64,000 bases of DNA, taken from positions 2,046,001 to 2,110,000 of the forward strand of contig OY969783.1 of the NCBI GenBank assembly GCA_963702995.1. Direction: 5' to 3'. The number at the start of each line of letters is the position of its first letter. Position 1 is the stretch's first letter. The DNA is from MFD04580-c1 sp963702995 (GTDB taxonomy: Bacteria > Planctomycetota > Phycisphaerae > Tepidisphaerales > Tepidisphaeraceae). The notes beneath the pieces were generated by a model. That model was not told where the DNA came from, searched no databases, and saw only the letters and a list, made by a program, of their open reading frames with translations. Positions 1 to 15,043 of this stretch are shown in pieces. The translations under genes and the position numbers were made by a program.

Positions 1-477
1 CCATTGATAGCACAGCTCGTGAATCCCCCGTAGCGCGAACAGCGGCTGCAGCTCCAGCTCGACCGATTGCCCGCCGCCAAGCAGCGTGTAGCTCACGATG
101 GTCGTGTTCTCGCCCCGGAGCATCGCCAGGTGCTTGAGGATCGTCCATCCGTCCCCCTGGTACGCCCATCGGGGGAACGGATCGGCCGCGAACGCACGCA
201 GGTGCTCGTGCCCCCGCGGCCAGATCGTGCCCGGGTATTCGTTGCTGGCGAGGTAAAACTCGCGGCCGCTGATGCGGACGGTCTCTTCCAGGCGGCTCAG
301 AAGCACCATCCGACGGACCGGAGGGGCCATCGCCGCGACCAGGAGCCCGTGATAGCGCCGCGTATTAAGAGAGGCTACGCTCGACGAAGCGTACCCCCCG
401 ATCCCGTTGGTCGCGAGCCATTCGCGTGTGATCAAGTCATCGAGATCCATCTCGGCGACACGCAAACCGTCTGACAC
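1..477 (-). CDS. Glycogen debranching enzyme, N-terminal part (partial)
   Basis: This is the first ~159 residues of a glycogen debranching enzyme of the archaeal/bacterial type; the rest lies beyond the left edge. The translation carries 'REWLATNGIGGYASSSVA' followed by 'NTRRYHGLLVAAM', the hallmark start of the GDE_N domain that precedes a GH133-like amylo-alpha-1,6-glucosidase domain. The expected role is removal of alpha-1,6 branches from glycogen in the cytoplasm. I chose the GTG at 477 because GGAGG lies about five bases upstream; an ATG at 450 in the same frame has no ribosome site. The family call is secure. Substrate preference cannot be judged from the N-terminus. Confidence 0.8.
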   Translation of the reverse strand, partial: MSDGLRVAEMDLDDLITREWLATNGIGGYASSSVASLNTRRYHGLLVAAMAPPVRRMVLLSRLEETVRISGREFYLASNEYPGTIWPRGHEHLRAFAADPFPRWAYQGDGWTILKHLAMLRGENTTIVSYTLLGGGQSVELELQPLFALRGIHELCYQW

Positions 478-642
478 ATGACCTCCAGGGCCAGATTTGT
501 AGCCCGCACATCCAGATAGCGGCCCTTAAGGAACCCTCTCCGCCATCCTCTCGCGTCGGGCTAAGTGGAGGCGCACAGTCTACCATCCGTCGCGGAAAAC
601 GCGGCAGTCGAAAATTCGCCGAGCGGTGTTGGAAGAACAGGC

Positions 643-768
643 GAAACCCGAAGCACGAAATTCGAAGGAAGCTGAAAAGCAGACGAAGCGGAAAACGCAG
701 CGGTCGCTTGCATCCGGTCCCTTCTTTTCCCGTTGCTCATTCCTTCGAATCTCGGGCTTCGATTTTCG
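643..768. repeat. Dispersed hairpin repeat, family A, copy 1
   Basis: The 336-base gap between the debranching enzyme and moeB holds a long imperfect inverted repeat. The left arm (643-671) reads like CCGAAGCACGAAATTCGAAG and the right arm (741-768) is its reverse complement with a few changes. The same arms recur at 14.9, 18.5, 50.4 and 60.5 kb, always between genes. No ORF in the gap looks real. Confidence 0.75.
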
Positions 769-813
769 ACGGGCGCCGCGGGCCCGGGCGACCGGGTGCG
801 CAGCGCGCAAGCC

Positions 814-2049
814 CTAGTACTGCGGGCCACCGGGGTTGATGTCCTTGTTCCACAGCAGGATCCCCCCCGCCATGCTATGGACGTCCTTGAACCCGTTCTG
901 ACGCAGCGCCTGGGTGAACTGGAGCGACCGCCCACCGCTCTTGCAATGCACCACAATCTTCTCCCCTTCGTGCCCTTTCAGCTCCCCGAAACGCTGGGCG
1001 AGCTGCTGCAGCGGGATCAACGTCGCGCCGTCAATGTGCGTGATCTGGTACTCATTAGGGAGGCGGCAGTCGATGAAGACGAACTTTTCCTGGCGGTCCA
1101 GCATCCCTTTGACGTCTCGCGGCGTGACTTCCCATTCAGGTCGGAACGCATACCCCGGAGGGAGCCCGCGCGCGTCGAGTGACGGGTCGGGCTTGGCGGC
1201 CGGCGCCGCCTGCCCGTTTGAACCGCGCTTCGCGTCCACCACTTCACGCCGGGTCTCTTCAAGCGATTTGGGGTCCAGCGCCGGCACGCCGCAGAATTGC
1301 TCGTAATCAATCGGCGCGGTGATCGTCGGGCTCGTGCCGCAGATGGGGCAGGTCGGGTCCGCACGAAGCTTGAACGCCTTGAACTCCAGGTCCATGGCGC
1401 TGAAGGTGGTCAGCTTGCCGATCGCCGGCGTCCCCACGCCCAGGATCAACTTGATGACTTCGTTCGCCTGAAGCGTCCCGATGATGCCCGGGAGCACGCC
1501 GATGACGCCTCCTTCGGCGCAGCTCGGGACGCTGCCCGGGTCCGGCGGCTCGGGGTACATGCAGCGGTAGCACGGGCCGTGCTCGCCCGGCCGCATCGGG
1601 TTTGCCAGGTGCGGCGCGAAGACCGTCACCATCCCCTCAAACCGGAAGATGGAGCCGTAGACGTTCGGCTTCTTCAGCAGCACACAGGCGTCGCCGACGC
1701 AGTATCGGGTCGGGAAGTTGTCCGTCCCGTCGATAATCACGTCGTAATCCTTGATCAGATCGAGGACGTTGGTCGCGTTGACGATCGTCTTGATCTCGAT
1801 CACGTCGCAGTCGGGGTTCACGTCGCGTAGTCGCTTGCCGGCCGCCGTCACCTTGTCCTCGCCAACGCTCCCGACGCCGAAGAGGATCTGACGCTGCAGG
1901 TTCGACGGCGATACGACGTCGATATCAACCAGGGCGATCGTCCCAACGCCGGCCGCCGCCAGGTAGAGGCTGATCGGGCACCCCAGCCCGCCCGCGCCGA
2001 TGCAGAGCACCTTCGCGTTCAACAGCTTGAGCTGCCCCTCGACGCCCAC
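814..2049 (-). CDS. moeB: ThiF/MoeB-type adenylyltransferase with C-terminal rhodanese domain
   Basis: This is an E1-like sulfur-carrier activating enzyme (MoeB/MoeZ, MOCS3-like). It adenylates the C-terminal glycine of MoaD- or ThiS-type proteins, and the rhodanese domain supplies sulfur. Visible are the nucleotide loop 'GAGGLG', the motif 'DIDVVSPSNLQRQ', two zinc CxxC pairs (CYRC and CPIC) and the rhodanese active-site loop 'VVHCKSGGRS' near the C-terminus. Homology continues upstream of the GTG at 2049 ('QINRYKRHLILPE', to about 2105) with no in-frame ATG, while an ATG at 2162 lies in another frame, so a one-base error near 2110-2160 is likely. moaC at 15 kb supports a molybdenum cofactor role. 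Confidence 0.85.
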   Translation of the reverse strand: MGVEGQLKLLNAKVLCIGAGGLGCPISLYLAAAGVGTIALVDIDVVSPSNLQRQILFGVGSVGEDKVTAAGKRLRDVNPDCDVIEIKTIVNATNVLDLIKDYDVIIDGTDNFPTRYCVGDACVLLKKPNVYGSIFRFEGMVTVFAPHLANPMRPGEHGPCYRCMYPEPPDPGSVPSCAEGGVIGVLPGIIGTLQANEVIKLILGVGTPAIGKLTTFSAMDLEFKAFKLRADPTCPICGTSPTITAPIDYEQFCGVPALDPKSLEETRREVVDAKRGSNGQAAPAAKPDPSLDARGLPPGYAFRPEWEVTPRDVKGMLDRQEKFVFIDCRLPNEYQITHIDGATLIPLQQLAQRFGELKGHEGEKIVVHCKSGGRSLQFTQALRQNGFKDVHSMAGGILLWNKDINPGGPQY

Positions 2050-2227
2050 TTCGGGAAGGATCAGGTGGCGCTTATACCGGTTGATCTGTTCGGTAGTTAG
2101 TTGCGTGGCCGGGCGCGGGGGCCGCTGCCGGAGGTCTTCGATAGGGTCTGCGTGGCGTTCATAGCGCGTGGTCCGTCAGATAGAAGAAGTTGTCTCGAGT
2201 CGGACGTCGGCGGATCGTAGGCGGGCC

Positions 2228-2265
2228 CCAAAAGAAAGAGGCCATGCCCGATCGACGGCATGGCC
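2228..2265 (-). terminator. Hairpin followed by a T-rich run, reading on the minus strand
   Basis: A perfect 9-bp stem (GGCCATGCC with GGCATGGCC, 8-base loop) is followed on the minus strand by TCTTTCTTTTGG, as in an intrinsic terminator. It lies ~65 bases upstream of the probable moeB start, with no convincing minus-strand gene ahead of it. It could attenuate a moeB leader or end an unrecognised short transcript. The rest of the 2050-2550 gap shows nothing I can assign. Confidence 0.45.
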
Positions 2266-2550
2266 CGTGGCAGTCACCTGCCGCGCTTTAGCTGTTATGT
2301 GGATCGACAAGCTCGATCCCACGGGCCGCAAGCTGCGATTCAAAATGCCCCGGAGCAAATGGGCTCCGCCGAAGTTAACGGACTCTAGAACGTGGCCACG
2401 GGCCAGTCAAGCCGGCGCGGCGTGGGGTACAAAACACCTCCAGACCCCTTTTTCGTGGGGTGGGGGTGTTGGGTCGGGGCGCGCGGCTCCCAATCGGTCG
2501 GATGTTCGCCTAGACTATCGCACGGTGCGGGCTGACTGTGGGAGACTGGA

Positions 2551-2832
2551 ATGAATCATCGAGACGCGGAAATGACCGAGGTCGTCATTGTGCTTGACGA
2601 CCTGCCCGAAGATCAGACCAATCAGGTCGTGGAGCGATTGAGTTCGGCCGGGCTGGAGGTTTTCAAAGTCGATCACGAGCAGAGCTTTGTCGAAGGTTCG
2701 ATCGAATCGCACAAGGTGCATGGGCTGAAAGAGTTACCTTCCGTCCGGTACATCCGCGCGGTCCTGACTTACACCGTCGATTACCCGCCCGGCGACCCGC
2801 GCGATCAGGATGGTCCGGAAGACGACGCCTGA
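2551..2832 (+). CDS. Small conserved-looking hypothetical protein (93 aa)
   Basis: I do not recognise this as a named family. The 93 residues alternate strands and helices ('EVVIVLDD', then a helix with 'RLSSAGLEVFKV', then 'SVRYIRAVLTYTVDYPPG'), which suggests a small ferredoxin-like or inhibitor-I9-like fold. There is no signal peptide or membrane segment. GGGAGA lies before the ATG. It stands alone between moeB (divergent) and the zinc-ribbon gene. The pattern of charged and hydrophobic residues argues for a real gene; the function is open. Confidence 0.6.
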   Translation: MNHRDAEMTEVVIVLDDLPEDQTNQVVERLSSAGLEVFKVDHEQSFVEGSIESHKVHGLKELPSVRYIRAVLTYTVDYPPGDPRDQDGPEDDA

Positions 2833-2953
2833 CCGTTGGCCCCGCGGCAAGGAAGCCCGATGGCATCGAAGCACGAGCGCGTGCGGGGTCAACCCTGGTC
2901 ATCGATCCTTCCGTGTCGTTGTTCGTTGTTGAACGCAAGAGGACTGAACCCGC

Positions 2954-3493
2954 ATGCCGGTCGTGCCGAAATGCCCTCGCTGCAGAGCGGTTCTGTTCGC
3001 GAGCGATAGCAGGCCACGCATATGCACGCGATGCGGCGAACGCGTCGTGCCGGTCCCTTGCAAGATCTGCTTTGTCTGTGCCGCCGACGTCACCAACGCC
3101 CCCCGCTTCAAAGACCCTGGCGGCGAATACTTCTGCACCGCCTGCTGGGAGGACCGCGTCGCGGCCGCCGGAAGCCAGCCCTCCTACCCGTGCGTCTCTT
3201 GCGGCAACGTCTTCGCGGCGTCCGACATCTATCAAGAAGCCAACCACTACATCTGCAAGCCCTGCTTTGAAACGCGCGACACCTTCCCCACCGCGTTGCG
3301 CGAGGCGGCCGCCGAAGCCGAAGAATCCCCCACCTTCGCCCCCGGGTTGAACGTCCCCGGCACCTATGCCTACACCGCCGTCCTCGCGAAAAAGCGCTAC
3401 GACCAACGAATGTGGGTCATCGGCATCGCGGCCGTCGTCGGCGTCGTGATCCTCGTCGTCGCCGCCATCGTCCTCGCGTCGCGAAGCCACTGA
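2954..3493 (+). CDS. Zinc-ribbon protein with C-terminal membrane anchor
   Basis: The 179-residue product has at least four CxxC knuckles: 'CPRC', 'CTRCG', a cluster with 'CKICFVC' and 'CTACW', then 'CVSCG' and 'CKPCFE'. They are arranged like successive zinc ribbons or LIM-like modules over residues ~7-100. A single hydrophobic helix of about 22 residues near residue 152 ends in 'ASRSH', so the zinc-binding part is probably cytoplasmic and tail-anchored. No catalytic residues are visible. Such proteins are common and uncharacterised in Planctomycetota. Confidence 0.7.
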   Translation: MPVVPKCPRCRAVLFASDSRPRICTRCGERVVPVPCKICFVCAADVTNAPRFKDPGGEYFCTACWEDRVAAAGSQPSYPCVSCGNVFAASDIYQEANHYICKPCFETRDTFPTALREAAAEAEESPTFAPGLNVPGTYAYTAVLAKKRYDQRMWVIGIAAVVGVVILVVAAIVLASRSH

Positions 3494-3560
3494 CTCGACA
3501 CCCCTCGAGCACTGAATAGTGAACCGGGCCAAAAGGGCAGGTGGACGCCAAGCCGCCAAG

Positions 3561-3641
3561 AACGCCAAGGGAAGAATGAGCCACAATGCGATGTCTCTTC
3601 CCAAGCGGCGTCCCCCCTGGGAGTTCTTCGCCCTTGGCGTT
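3561..3641. repeat. Inverted repeat between genes (AACGCCAAGGG arms)
   Basis: Perfect 11-bp arms, AACGCCAAGGG (3561-3571) and its complement (3631-3641), lie in the 330-base gap before the macroglobulin gene. The left arm is preceded by related units (CGCCAAGCCGCCAAG). Diffuse similarity to 'gcgaaagacgcaaag' near 35.3 kb hints at a dispersed family, but I see only one full copy here. Confidence 0.5.
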
Positions 3642-3823
3642 CACTTCTCTCGCTTCAAGTCCTCCGCTCTGAGGTATCTTCTTCGAAAGCGAAACTTCGG
3701 GCCGCCCGGAGCGTCAACAGCGGCGGGCGCTTCCCGCTGGGGCCATGCTCCGCTCGTCGCGAGCGGTTGGCCCATCGCCCCAGCTACCCCGGCCGTGCCC
3801 CACTCCCTCAGGAGGGAAAGATA

Positions 3824-10078
<6,255 letters not shown>

Positions 10079-10174
10079 TCCGCGCTATATTCATTCCGTT
10101 CAAGATTGCGGGCTCGCATAGGGGCCTTTGGTTGAGGCGATGGCCCGGCTCCGACTGCGGCCGCTGACCGAATG

Positions 10175-10264
10175 GAGCAGGCACACTCCGTGTGCCGTTC
10201 GCACAAGCTCAGTGATGCTGCGATTCGAGAACACGGCGGACGGCACATGGAATATGCCTGCTCC
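10175..10264. repeat. Dispersed hairpin repeat, family C, copy 1
   Basis: The left arm, AGCAGGCACACTCCGTGTGC (also internally palindromic), faces a diverged complementary right arm ending at 10264. A near-perfect copy lies at 17584-17667. The 304-base gap between the macroglobulin and SpoIID-like genes contains nothing else I can name. Confidence 0.7.
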
Positions 10265-10382
10265 GCTGTGATCGCATCCCCTACCCGTCCGACGCCGGGA
10301 TACGGGACGCCGACCAAAGCAGGCTCCACAGCGGCACTCGCGGTTTTCGGTGGGCTGGCCCACTCCGTGCCCCGGCACACCG

Positions 10383-11668
10383 TCAATACGCCCGCACCAG
10401 CTTCGCCCCCCGGAACGCATCGAGAATGATCTTCTCGTGGTTGAGGCCCTCCAGCGCTTCGGCCTGGGCGCACCATTGGCACAGGCCAACGCCGTGGCCG
10501 TTGCCGTGGCCGTGCTCGAAGCGGATGGCGTTGGACGTGGAGACGGGTTGGACGAAGCTGCTGAGGAGCGTGGTCCCGTCGGCCGCGTCGGTGTTCACGG
10601 CCCAGCGAAGTTCCTCGCCACTCAGGAGGTAGCGGGTGTCGCGGACGTCAACGACGGTAAATTGCACGGGGCGGCCGGATGGGTTGGATCGGCTGACCTC
10701 GATCCGCTGGATCTGCGCGATGCTCTTCTAGGGCGGCCGCGGGATTTACCGAACGCCCGGAAGCGGCGGGTCAACTCGTCTTTGGCGATCACCACCGGCC
10801 CCCAGTCGAACCGGGGCGACGCGGCGCACCGGCGGCCGACCTTGTGGTCGGTCAGCGGTTCCTGCGGCGTGTCGCCGAACGCCTGCGCCGCCGACTGCCC
10901 CGCCCCGCCGCAACACGCGCTGAAATAGGCTTTGAAGATTCGCTCCTGCCCCGGCGGCCCGTAGGCGACGACGACGCCCCGCGTCTCGTCAACGGCCGCC
11001 CGGCTCTTGGCGGTCTCGCCAGCAATGCCGCCGTACATCTGGCTGCGGGTGTCGGCGTGGACGTCGAACGTCTTGGCCCCCGACGTCGTCCGCCATTCAA
11101 ACAGGGCATACGTCCGCGCGACGACCGCCTGCGCCTTGTAGGCCTCGGGGGCGAAATCCGGGAAGAGTTCCTTGGCGAGGACGCCCTTCAGGTAGGCGTC
11201 GATATCGACGTGGTTGACGACGTCAAACGTGGTCGCCGAGACGGGGAGCAGGTGAAAGGTGCCGTGGTAGGCGATCTGGTTAATGAGCATGGAGCCATCG
11301 GCCGCCGGTTCGATCGTCAAATCGCCGGGGGGGAAGGTAACGTCCCCGATCTTCCAACCCGCCGCCGATAGCCGCAGGGCGACCGACCCGCGGGACGGGA
11401 ACTCCAGCTTCTGCCCCGCGCCGCCCGTCGATTGGAATAGAGGAGGCTCACTGGCGGAGATCTGCGCCACCGACACGCCCGCGAGGATCCGAGCGCGAAT
11501 CGTCGGCGGCCCATTCGGCATCGACGTCGAAGCCGGCTGCTTCTGCCCGCACCCCTGCCCCAGCAACGCCATCAAACAAAGATAGCCCCCCGCCGCGCAC
11601 GGCGCGAGAGCCCGAAGCCGCCCCATCCGTGGGCCGAGTGGTCGATTCATGGCATCCATGCCAATCAA
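10383..11668 (-). CDS. SpoIID/LytB-domain lipoprotein (one frame break)
   Basis: This is a secreted SpoIID-family protein, related to the lytic transglycosylase that cleaves denuded peptidoglycan glycan strands. The N-terminus has a hydrophobic segment ending in a Cys ('LLGQGCGQ'), suggesting a lipoprotein. The diagnostic block 'EAYKAQAVVARTYALFEW' sits mid-protein, and the C-terminal 'GHGVGLCQWCAQAEALEG' matches the family's conserved end. The frame breaks near 10727 in a GC-rich run; joining the two frames gives continuous homology. The start is uncertain: ATG at 11668, 11659 or 11650, with 11650 giving the best signal peptide. In a planctomycete, a role in remodelling the thin peptidoglycan is the natural inference. 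Confidence 0.8.
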
Positions 11669-11676
11669 AGGATGAA

Positions 11677-11729
11677 GGATGAAGGTGAAGGCTGAAGGGA
11701 TGCTCTTTCTTCATCCTTCACCTTCATCC
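11677..11729. repeat. 15-bp perfect inverted repeat between two minus-strand genes
   Basis: GGATGAAGGTGAAGG (11677-11691) and its exact complement (11715-11729) form a hairpin directly after the stop of the TPR/alpha-CTD gene. It is preceded by a further GGATGAA unit. It could act as a terminator for that gene, although no T-run follows the stem on the minus strand. The GGATGAAGG unit looks like a simple dispersed repeat. Confidence 0.6.
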
Positions 11730-11736
11730 GTCGGCC

Positions 11737-12639
11737 TTATTCTTCAAGCTTCCTCAGCGACATTCCGAACGTGCTCAACTGTTGCTTGATTTCGTTCAGG
11801 CTGGTTTGGCCGAAGTTCTTGCAGCCGAGGAGCTCGTCTTCGGTTCGGGCGGCGAGCTCGCCGATGGAGTTGATGTTCAGCCGCTGCAACGCCTTGCGGC
11901 TGCGGACGGACAGCTCCAGGTCGCTCACGCTCTTGCCCAGGATCTCGGGGGCGACGTTGCCGGCCGTGACCGGCGTGCGGCGAACGGCGACCTTCTCATC
12001 GGTGGCGGCCTGGCCGAGCCGCAGGCCCTTCTGGGCGAGCAGCGCCTTGATCTCGTTCAGGCTCGTCTCGCCGAAGTTCTTGTACCCGAGCAGCTCCTGC
12101 TCGGTCGTCTTGAGCAGGTCCCCCAGGGTTTTGATGCTCATCTTCTTCAGGCAATTGCGGCTGCGGACGGACAGCTCGAAATCGGTGATCGGGATATCGA
12201 GCACGGCGTTGCGCTGGTTGCCGCGGCGGTCGTCATCCTCGTAATACTGGCTGCGGGCCGATTCAACATCCTTCATGTAGAGCCGCGCCCGGACGTGGTT
12301 CGGGTCGGTGCGAAGGATGGCGTCGAGGCAACGGTGCGCCTCGTCGTAGTGATTGTTGTCCTCGTAGAGGACGGCGAGGTTCATCAGCGCGTTGAGATGC
12401 ACGGGCGGGCAGGTGCAGATCCGCTCGTACAACTCGATCGCCTTGGCATCTTCCGCGCGGCGGTCGTAAAGAAGCGCCAGACGGAAGGCGGCGTTTTCGT
12501 GGTCGTTGTTCTCGTTTAAGGCCCGCTCGTAGAAATCGGCGGCCTTTTCGTGATTGCCCTCTTTCTCGGACTCCTGCCCGCGACGGTAGTATTCCTCGGC
12601 GGCACGCTCGTTAATCGACGAAACGGTCAGTTCGCTCAT
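11737..12639 (-). CDS. TPR protein with two tandem RNA polymerase alpha-CTD domains
   Basis: The 300-residue protein starts with about four TPR-like repeats (residues ~10-135). After a charged linker come two copies of the helix-hairpin-helix domain of the RNA polymerase alpha C-terminus. Copy 1 has 'ELSVRSRNCLKKM' and 'GYKNFGETSLNEIK'; copy 2 has 'ELSVRSRKALQRL' and 'GCKNFGQTSLNEIK'. Compared with E. coli alpha (R265, N268, C269, G296, K298, S299, E302), copy 1 keeps all but the lysine, while copy 2 also loses the N-C pair. It has no alpha N-terminal domain, so it cannot assemble RNAP. It may bind UP-element-like DNA or sigma/activators through one domain and proteins through the TPRs. The ATG at 12639 begins 'MSELTVSS'. 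Similar proteins occur in Planctomycetota; their role is unknown. Confidence 0.8.
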   Translation of the reverse strand: MSELTVSSINERAAEEYYRRGQESEKEGNHEKAADFYERALNENNDHENAAFRLALLYDRRAEDAKAIELYERICTCPPVHLNALMNLAVLYEDNNHYDEAHRCLDAILRTDPNHVRARLYMKDVESARSQYYEDDDRRGNQRNAVLDIPITDFELSVRSRNCLKKMSIKTLGDLLKTTEQELLGYKNFGETSLNEIKALLAQKGLRLGQAATDEKVAVRRTPVTAGNVAPEILGKSVSDLELSVRSRKALQRLNINSIGELAARTEDELLGCKNFGQTSLNEIKQQLSTFGMSLRKLEE

Positions 12640-12961
12640 ATCTCGTTTGTTCGCTAAACTAGGGGGCATCGGACGGGCGGAGCTACGGCAACCCACGCGG
12701 TTGACGGGTGCGGCGTGAAACCGCGATCCACGGCGGCCGCCGGACCTCTTCAATCGTGTCCCAGCGGCCATCCATCGCGCGGCGCCGGACGCGCCGGCGG
12801 GGCTCATCGCCTGCCACGTGGGGATAAGCTCGTATTTGTAAGCCCCTGAAGCAACAGTGTCAACCAGAGGCGACGGGCCGAACGCGCTCTTTTCGCCTTT
12901 CGCGAGAAGTCGCCTCCCCGGCAACGGCGGCCTGCCGCCGGAATAGGCGGCCGCCCCGCGA
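12640..12961. other. Divergent intergenic region, nothing identified
   Basis: About 320 bases separate two divergent genes, so promoters for both should lie here. I see no convincing -35/-10 pair, hairpin or short ORF. The frames that run through it on the minus strand are antisense extensions. Confidence 0.5.
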
Positions 12962-13870
12962 TTGAAGCAATTTGTGGAAGAGATCCTGATCTTTGCCAAC
13001 CCGATCGCCGGCCGCGGCAGCGGCAAGGCGATCGCCCGCCGCCTGGAGCGACGCCTTCGCGCGGACGGCTTCTCCGCGCGCCTCCTTCTCAAAAAGCCCT
13101 CCCTGATCGAGCCGGCCGACCTGGGCGACGCGCCGGGCGGCCCGCGTGCGGCGATCGTCATCGGCGGCGACGGCACCGTGCGGGCCGTGGCCCAGCGGAT
13201 GTACGGGATCGGCCCGCCCCTGCTCGTTGTCCCGCTGGGCACGGCGAACCTGATGGGGCAGCACCTGGGGCTCCGGTACAGCGATGAGAACCTGGAGGAC
13301 CAGGTCAGCCGCGCCATCGCACGCGGCCGCGTCGTTTCGCTCGACGCCGCGCGGCTCAACGGGCAGCTTTTCCTCTGCATGGCGGGCGTCGGTTTCGACG
13401 CCGCGGTCGTCCACGAACTGGCCCGGGTGCGAAAGGGGCCAATCGGTTATGTGAATTACGTGATCCCGGCCGCCATCGCCCTGCGGGAGTACAAGTTCCC
13501 GGCACTGCGGGTGATCGTCGATTCCAAGGAAGTTTTTTCTTCCGCCCCCGCCGTCGCCTTTGTGGGGAACGTGCCCGAGTACGGCACAGGCTTCCCGATC
13601 CTGACCCGCGCCAACCCGTCGGATGGGTTGCTGGACATTTGCGTGCTCCCGTGCCGCTCGATTTTGGACCTTGCCCAGCTTGGCCTGGCGGCGTTGACGG
13701 GCGAGCACATCGGGCAGGAAGGCGTGGTCTACACGACCGGCCGCAACGTCCTGATCGACGCGCCGGGCATCGATCGCCGTGTGCCGGTGCAGGTGGACGG
13801 CGATTCGGCCGGTCACACGCCCGTGGAGATCGGCTTGCTTCCGGTCCGGCTGCCTTTTATCGTTCCTTGA
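12962..13870 (+). CDS. Diacylglycerol/sphingosine kinase-family lipid kinase (YegS/BmrU type)
   Basis: The ~302-residue soluble kinase phosphorylates a lipid such as diacylglycerol. The catalytic-domain signatures are clear: 'ANPIAGRGSG' at the N-terminus, the nucleotide-binding 'IGGDGTVRAVA', then 'PLGTANLMGQHL', and a C-terminal domain with 'GFDAAVVHEL' and 'DGLLDICVL'. The start is TTG at 12962 (or GTG at 12974); no ATG is available before the conserved 'ILIFANP' strand. It is followed after ~165 bases by kdsA, and both could serve envelope lipid metabolism. Confidence 0.85.
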   Translation: MKQFVEEILIFANPIAGRGSGKAIARRLERRLRADGFSARLLLKKPSLIEPADLGDAPGGPRAAIVIGGDGTVRAVAQRMYGIGPPLLVVPLGTANLMGQHLGLRYSDENLEDQVSRAIARGRVVSLDAARLNGQLFLCMAGVGFDAAVVHELARVRKGPIGYVNYVIPAAIALREYKFPALRVIVDSKEVFSSAPAVAFVGNVPEYGTGFPILTRANPSDGLLDICVLPCRSILDLAQLGLAALTGEHIGQEGVVYTTGRNVLIDAPGIDRRVPVQVDGDSAGHTPVEIGLLPVRLPFIVP

Positions 13871-14036
13871 GGAGTTGCGGGAAACCGCCCCGACGGCGAC
13901 CGGAGAATCGGTGCCTGGCCTCCTCGGCGGAGGCCCGGCATCGCACAAGAGTACGCGCGCTCTCGCCTCCTCCCGGCGAGCGACAGGCGCGACGCGAGCC
14001 GCCGAAGGGATATCCGGTCGCCTGCGTCACATCGCA

Positions 14037-14867
14037 ATGCTTCAACTCAATCGCGGCCCCCTGTTCGTCATCGCCGGCCCTTGCGTCATCGAATCGTTCG
14101 ACCTCTGCATGACGGTCGGCCGCCATGTTCAGACGGTATGCGAGAAGCTCGGGCTGACCTACATCTTCAAAGCGAGCTTCGACAAGGCAAACCGGTCCAG
14201 CAACGCGACGTTCCGCGGGCCCGGGCTCACCGACGGGCTCGTGGTGCTCGAGCGGATCAAGCATGAGCTGGGCGTCCCGGTGTTGACCGACGTGCATGAA
14301 GTCAGCCATGCGGCCGCCGCGGCCAAAGTGGTCGATGTGCTCCAGGTGCCCGCCTTCCTCGCCCGCCAGACCGACCTTCTGATGGCCTGTGGCCGCACCG
14401 GGCGCTATGTGAACATCAAGAAGGGGCAGTTCATGAGCCCCCAGGAGATGGGGAACGCCGTTAACAAGGTTCGCGCCGGCACGCGGGAAGAGGTGACCAA
14501 CAACACCGGCCCCGGCCGCGTGCTGCTCACGGAGCGCGGGACGTTCTTCGGCTACAACCGCCTGGTGAACGATTTCACCGCCCTGCCGATCATGAAAGGG
14601 TTCGGCTGTCCGGTGATCTTCGACGCGACGCACTCCACCCAGCAACCCGGCGGACAGGGAACGCAGTCGGGCGGCAACCCGCAGTACGCTCCCCTGCTCG
14701 CCCGCGCCGCCGTTGCGGCCGGCGCCGAAGGCCTCTTTCTCGAATGCCACCCCGACCCGCGAAACGCTAAGAGCGACGCGGCGACCATGCTCGGCCTTGA
14801 CGCGATCGAGCCCCTGTTGACCCAGTGCCGGCAGATCGCCGAGCTGCGCAAGGGTTGGGAAGGCTAA
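14037..14867 (+). CDS. kdsA: 3-deoxy-8-phosphooctulonate synthase (KDO-8-P synthase)
   Basis: KdsA condenses phosphoenolpyruvate with arabinose-5-phosphate to KDO-8-phosphate, the first committed step to the KDO of LPS. The 276-residue length is normal for the family. Visible motifs are 'VIAGPCVIES' at the start of the barrel, 'FKASFDKANRSS' (substrate lysines), 'TDVHE', and 'DATHSTQQPGG' near the end. ATG at 14037 gives the usual N-terminus; longer in-frame extensions do not look conserved. It shows that this cell makes an LPS-bearing outer membrane. Confidence 0.95.
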   Translation: MLQLNRGPLFVIAGPCVIESFDLCMTVGRHVQTVCEKLGLTYIFKASFDKANRSSNATFRGPGLTDGLVVLERIKHELGVPVLTDVHEVSHAAAAAKVVDVLQVPAFLARQTDLLMACGRTGRYVNIKKGQFMSPQEMGNAVNKVRAGTREEVTNNTGPGRVLLTERGTFFGYNRLVNDFTALPIMKGFGCPVIFDATHSTQQPGGQGTQSGGNPQYAPLLARAAVAAGAEGLFLECHPDPRNAKSDAATMLGLDAIEPLLTQCRQIAELRKGWEG

Positions 14868-14883
14868 GCCGAAGCTGAAGCTG

Positions 14884-15027
14884 AAGCCCGAAACCCGAAA
14901 CCCGAAGGAACGAGGGGAGGGAAAGAATAAAAGGCGAGGTCCGGAAAAGGAACGAAAACGGATGTTTTGCCCTTTCTTCTTTCCGCTCATTGGAAGTTCT
15001 TTCGAATCTCGTGCTTTGGATTTTCCT
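14884..15027. repeat. Dispersed hairpin repeat, family A, copy 2
   Basis: Arms at 14884-14912 (repeated CCCGAAACCCGAA units) and 14994-15027 (TTCGAATCTCGTGCTTTGGA) bracket an A/T-richer loop. The copy fills the gap between kdsA and moaC and ends about 17 bases before the moaC start. Confidence 0.7.
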
Positions 15028-15043
15028 CTTCACCGAGCCGTTC

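Noticed and set aside
2176..2358. Short minus-strand frames upstream of moeB, including one ending 'GIELVDPHNS'
   Set aside because: No start codon or ribosome site, stops close by in the same frame; left unassigned.
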